Position numbers and translations under genes: made by a program. This document shows positions 61,167-64,000 of a stretch of DNA of 64,000 nt, piece after piece. This DNA is from an uncultured Prevotellaceae bacterium. Lineage in GTDB: Bacteria > Bacteroidota > Bacteroidia > Bacteroidales > Bacteroidaceae. The stretch lies in assembly GCA_947167455.1 (NCBI GenBank), contig CAMVIB010000001.1, forward strand, positions 1 through 64,000, in the 5' to 3' direction. Numbering within the stretch: position 1 is the stretch's first letter; each line of letters opens with the position of its first letter. The notes beneath the pieces are model-generated. The model was not told the DNA's origin. It saw nothing but the letters and a program-made list of their open reading frames with translations, and ran no database searches.

Positions 61167-61237
61167 TGGGCTATGGTGTAATGGTAACACTGCAGATTCT
61201 GGTCCTGCCTTTCCTGGTTCGAGTCCGGGTAGCCCAA
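61167..61237 (+). tRNA. tRNA-Gln, anticodon CTG (copy 1)
   Basis: Acceptor stem TGGGCTA pairs with TAGCCCA, D arm GTGT-AATGGTA-ACAC, anticodon arm GCAGA-TTCTGGT-CCTGC with CTG at 61199-61201, T arm CCTGG-TTCGAGT-CCGGG. CTG reads the CAG codon of glutamine. No CCA is encoded. Confidence 0.93.
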
Positions 61238-61308
61238 CGCCTCTTGCAAGCCGACGAAGCATGAGACGACGCCTGCTGCATCACGGATTTGCATTAACGT
61301 TTCACCCT

Positions 61309-61379
61309 TGGGCTATGGTGTAATGGTAACACTGCAGATTCTGGTCCTGCCTTTCCTGGTTCGAGTCCGGGTAGCCCAA
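61309..61379 (+). tRNA. tRNA-Gln, anticodon CTG (copy 2)
   Basis: Identical in all 71 bases to copy 1, 71 bases downstream of it. The anticodon CTG is at 61341-61343. The 3' end leads straight into the terminator hairpin. Confidence 0.93.
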
Positions 61380-61418
61380 CAGCGAAGGGGCGCGTCACGA
61401 TGACGCGCCCCTTCGCTG
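61380..61418. terminator. Terminator after the tRNA-Gln pair
   Basis: An 18-bp perfect stem: CAGCGAAGGGGCGCGTCA and its complement with loop CGA at 61398-61400. It can end the tRNA transcript and, in the other direction, the birA transcript, whose stop is ten bases away. Confidence 0.85.
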
Positions 61419-61427
61419 TAATGACTC

Positions 61428-62243
61428 CTACACCACAAACCTTACCTCCTTGAAGGCATAGCGTCGGCGACGTCCGTCGCTGTCGCGCAGCACGAGATGT
61501 CCGTCGGGCTCCACACCCTCCGTCTCCGCCAGGAACACCCCGTCGGCATCGGCATAACGGTGCAGGCCGCTGCGGCGGTACAGTGCCGACATGTAGTCGG
61601 CATGGATGTCGGCACGGCGGCCTTGGCTTATGGCCTCGTAGTAACGGCGGAACCGCACCACGATGTCGTCGAGCAGCAGCTGACGCTCCGTGTCGCGGCC
61701 CGTGAGCACCGCAAGCGATGTCGGCCGCGGCACGTCAGAGCCTGCCGGCGCGGCGTCGGGGAAACGGAAGCCCCGCTGGTTGACATTCACGCCGCACCCT
61801 ATGATGCACTGCCCGAGGTGGCTGCCGGCAATGGTGTTCTCTATGAGGATGCCCGCTATCTTGCTCTCGCCGACGTAGATGTCATTGGGCCATTTCACGC
61901 ACACCGGCAGCAGGGCAGCGCCATCGCCCGTGGCGCCATGACGCACATATTCGGCCTCCACGGCTTCGCGGATGCTCAGGGCTATGGCCTCGCTCATCAC
62001 GAACACCTGCCCGGCCTCCACGTCGTGAGGCCTCACGCCGATGCTGAACAGCAGGTTACGCCCTGCCTCCGACTCCCACGAGTTGCCGGTCTGCCCGCGA
62101 CCTGCCGTCTGGTATTCGGCAGTGACGAGGGTCATCTCGGCAGGGCACGGCGGCCTGTAGTCGCGCAGATAGGTGTTCGTGGATGTCGTTGTGCCGAGTT
62201 CCACCATCTGGAACCACGGCGAATTGTCAAGTGGCATAGGCAA
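61428..62243 (-). CDS. birA: Biotin--acetyl-CoA-carboxylase ligase
   Basis: A 271-residue BirA ligase without the N-terminal helix-turn-helix of the repressor type. ELGTTTSTNTYLRDY, TAEYQTAGRGQTGNSWESEAG near residue 45, LPVCVKWPNDIYVGESKIAG near 120, and IGCGVNVNQRGF. It attaches biotin to carboxylase subunits. It is followed (upstream) by the GH2 gene with a six-base gap, so the two are probably co-transcribed although unrelated in role. Confidence 0.94.
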   Translation of the reverse strand: MPMPLDNSPWFQMVELGTTTSTNTYLRDYRPPCPAEMTLVTAEYQTAGRGQTGNSWESEAGRNLLFSIGVRPHDVEAGQVFVMSEAIALSIREAVEAEYVRHGATGDGAALLPVCVKWPNDIYVGESKIAGILIENTIAGSHLGQCIIGCGVNVNQRGFRFPDAAPAGSDVPRPTSLAVLTGRDTERQLLLDDIVVRFRRYYEAISQGRRADIHADYMSALYRRSGLHRYADADGVFLAETEGVEPDGHLVLRDSDGRRRRYAFKEVRFVV

Positions 62244-62249
62244 AATAGG

Positions 62250-64000
62250 TTAATACATGTTCAAAACCGCCTCGGCGGCTTTCAGCCCCGGAGCCGATGC
62301 GCGCAGCGTCACCCGTCCGGGCTGGCGCCCGGCGCGCAGGATTGCCAGCGCCTGTCCGCCGAAGAGACGTCGGTGGTCGGTCTGTGTCAGCTCGTCGCTG
62401 TAATGGTCGCCGCTGCTCACGGCAGCCAGCGTGGCCCCGCCCTCGACGGTGAAGGTCACGTCGGCGGCAACACCCGGCACGAGGCGTCCTTTGCTATCGA
62501 CAGCCTGCACCACGACATGCTGAAGGTCGATGCCGTCGGCCGTCCACAGACGCGGCAGCGAGGTCGGCGGCACACCGTCGGCGGCAGCCACGCTGGCTGC
62601 CATGCCCTGCGAGGCCGGCAGCTCAGGCACGAGGCGCAGGGCCACAGCCTCGCCGGCCGTCTCCACACGGTGGCGAGCCACGACCTTGCCGCCCGTGCGC
62701 GCTATCGCCTCGACATATCCATCCTCATACTTCACCTTACCGAAGCCCACCTGGTTGCGCGTCTTAGGGTTGCTGCGGTCGTTGGACTTCGTGCCGAGGC
62801 TGCGGCCGTTCACCAGCAGCTCCACCTCGTCGGCATTGGTATATACGGTGAGCCACACCTCATCGCCCGACGTGCGCGTCCAGTGGTCGCTGAGGCGGCG
62901 TATGCGCTGCTTCACGCCGTTCCATTCTATGTCCTGATTGCCCTCGTTGATGCAGATGTGGCACACCGGCTCGTCATCGCGGAAGATGGCACGCGCCAGC
63001 CATGCCGTGGGCTTCGGCGTCAGGTCGATATACCAGAAGCCCTGCGCCCAACCCTTGGCAGGCCACCCCTGGCTCTCGCCGAGGTAGTCGATGACACCCC
63101 AGTAGGCCAGACCTATCACCTTGTCGAGCTCCATCTCGTAGTAGTTGGGGCCGAGGTTCGACGTCGTGGCCTCGCTCTGGTAGAACGTCATCCACGGGAA
63201 GCGGCGCCGGTCGCCGGGGAAATACATATACCTATAATTATATGACGCTATGTCCGTCTCCATCACCAGCGGCGCCGGCAGGGAGTCGGTCTCCAACGAA
63301 CGGCCCCGCGGATGCATGGCCACGGTGATGGGGCGTGTGGTGTCATAGCGCAGCAGCAGCTGTTTCTGCATGCGGTAGGGCGTCACACCCCAGTCGGCAT
63401 ACGGCAGGTTCCAATACGTCTGCAGCTCATTGCCCAAGCTCCACATCACCACGGAGGGGTGGTTCCTGTCGCGGCGTATCCATTCGGGGATATCCTTCTG
63501 CCACAGCTCAGTCCATGCCACGCGTCCGCCGGCATACTGCTTCAGCCACTTGTCGTAGAGCTCATCGACGACGAGGATGCCCAGCTCGTCGCACAGGTCG
63601 AGCAGGCTTTCGCTGTAGGGGTTGTGACTCGTGCGGATATGGTTGAAGCCGAAGGCCTTGAGCGTCCGCAGACGTCGCTCTATGGCACGAGGATAGGCGG
63701 CAGCACCGAGGGCACCGAGGGTGTGGTGGTTGGCGATGCCTTTCAGTATCACCTTCTTGCCGTTGAGCTTCATGCCGAACTCTGGGCTGAACTCCACACG
63801 TCGCACGCCGAAGCGTTCCGACACGCGGTCGGCCTCGCTGCCGTCGCTGCGCAGCAGCGTCAGCTCGGCGGTGTAGAGGTATGGGCTGTCCAGTTCCCAC
63901 AGCCGTGGCGCGTCGAGGTGGAACGGCGGCAGCTCGTACTCACGCGTGGCCTGGTTGCTGCGGTACGGCATCGTGTCGGTGCGCTCGCAGACGGCATGAC
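62250..64000 (-). CDS. Glycoside hydrolase family 2 enzyme, C-terminal part (cut by window end)
   Basis: The frame is open to the window end and gives about 583 residues. A beta-sandwich end (RLWELDSPYLYTAELTLL) leads into the TIM barrel: LNGKKVILKGIANHHTLGAL, FGFNHIRTSHNPYSESLLDL, VVMWSLGNE with the acid/base Glu near residue 190, and WMTFYQSEATTSNLG with the probable nucleophile Glu. Further beta domains follow (LVNGRSLGTK, VEGGATLAAVSSGDHYSDEL). It resembles beta-galactosidase-like GH2 enzymes used to degrade plant or host glycans. The signal peptide and N-terminal sugar-binding domain lie beyond the window. Substrate cannot be fixed. Confidence 0.88.
   Translation of the reverse strand, partial: HAVCERTDTMPYRSNQATREYELPPFHLDAPRLWELDSPYLYTAELTLLRSDGSEADRVSERFGVRRVEFSPEFGMKLNGKKVILKGIANHHTLGALGAAAYPRAIERRLRTLKAFGFNHIRTSHNPYSESLLDLCDELGILVVDELYDKWLKQYAGGRVAWTELWQKDIPEWIRRDRNHPSVVMWSLGNELQTYWNLPYADWGVTPYRMQKQLLLRYDTTRPITVAMHPRGRSLETDSLPAPLVMETDIASYNYRYMYFPGDRRRFPWMTFYQSEATTSNLGPNYYEMELDKVIGLAYWGVIDYLGESQGWPAKGWAQGFWYIDLTPKPTAWLARAIFRDDEPVCHICINEGNQDIEWNGVKQRIRRLSDHWTRTSGDEVWLTVYTNADEVELLVNGRSLGTKSNDRSNPKTRNQVGFGKVKYEDGYVEAIARTGGKVVARHRVETAGEAVALRLVPELPASQGMAASVAAADGVPPTSLPRLWTADGIDLQHVVVQAVDSKGRLVPGVAADVTFTVEGGATLAAVSSGDHYSDELTQTDHRRLFGGQALAILRAGRQPGRVTLRASAPGLKAAEAVLNMY

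Noticed and set aside
61497-63245. A 582-codon plus-strand open frame opposite birA and the GH2 gene
   Set aside because: It spans two clear minus-strand genes and the gap between them, and has no domain or signal.

Overview
The window looks like chromosomal DNA of a GC-rich member of the Bacteroidales, most likely Prevotellaceae-like. This rests on Bacteroidetes promoter signals (TAnnTTTG at -7) ahead of many genes, the absence of obvious Shine-Dalgarno sites, a type IX secretion gene (PorQ), the Bacteroidetes gene order rsfS-ftsH-cdsA, an SDR-type fructuronate reductase beside uxuA, and many Bacteroidetes-only families (DUF2807, DUF3316, DUF6249, BlaR1-type peptidase fused to a TonB domain). 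Species cannot be named from this sequence alone.

Layout. 1-17 kb: end of a hexuronate locus (uxuA, SDR reductase), an rRNA methyltransferase, rplS, yifB, an FKBP lipoprotein, glyS, parC with a DUF3316 gene, an S41 lipoprotein, uxaC, then porQ-cmk-ispH. 17-22.5 kb: tonB, a polyprenyl synthase, tatD, and an exbB - membrane protein - exbD - exbD operon. 22.5-25 kb: a gene graveyard with a DUF6249 remnant, an SLC13 permease with its middle deleted, and a 5'-truncated fragment. 25-28 kb: a pspC - padR - large PspC gene cluster, then the C-terminal remnant of a DNA cytosine methyltransferase. 28.3-34.8 kb: three ECF sigma-factor modules in a row, all on the minus strand, each with small membrane or secreted partner genes. 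35-42.5 kb: an MGMT-like protein, rubrerythrin, a BlaI/M56-TonB pair, an M23-like/S41 fusion protein and a MutS-like ATPase. 43-57.6 kb: a large secreted BNR/LamG protein, cvfB, an ABC ATPase, a cation/proton antiporter, asd, a small secreted protein, meaB, a DUF1573 protein and a TonB-receptor-like protein. 57.7-64 kb: cdsA, ftsH, rsfS, two identical tRNA-Gln genes, birA and the C-terminal part of a GH2 enzyme.

How genes work together. UxaC, UxuA and the SDR enzyme cover the isomerase, reductase and dehydratase steps from glucuronate to 2-keto-3-deoxygluconate. TonB, ExbB and two ExbD proteins form the energy supply for outer-membrane receptors such as the one at 54.7-57.7 kb. PorQ fits with secreted proteins whose C-termini resemble short Bacteroidetes sorting tails.

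The most interesting signal is a family of 112-120 bp palindromic elements with terminal inverted repeats (GCCTCACCCCC-like) and two internal hairpins. They sit inside coding sequences and are read through in one preferred frame, adding about 38-42 residues with a shared P-L-x-G pattern to unrelated proteins. At least three full copies and several solo half copies are present. They behave like the Rickettsia palindromic elements but are a different sequence family, and I know of no description of them in Bacteroidales.
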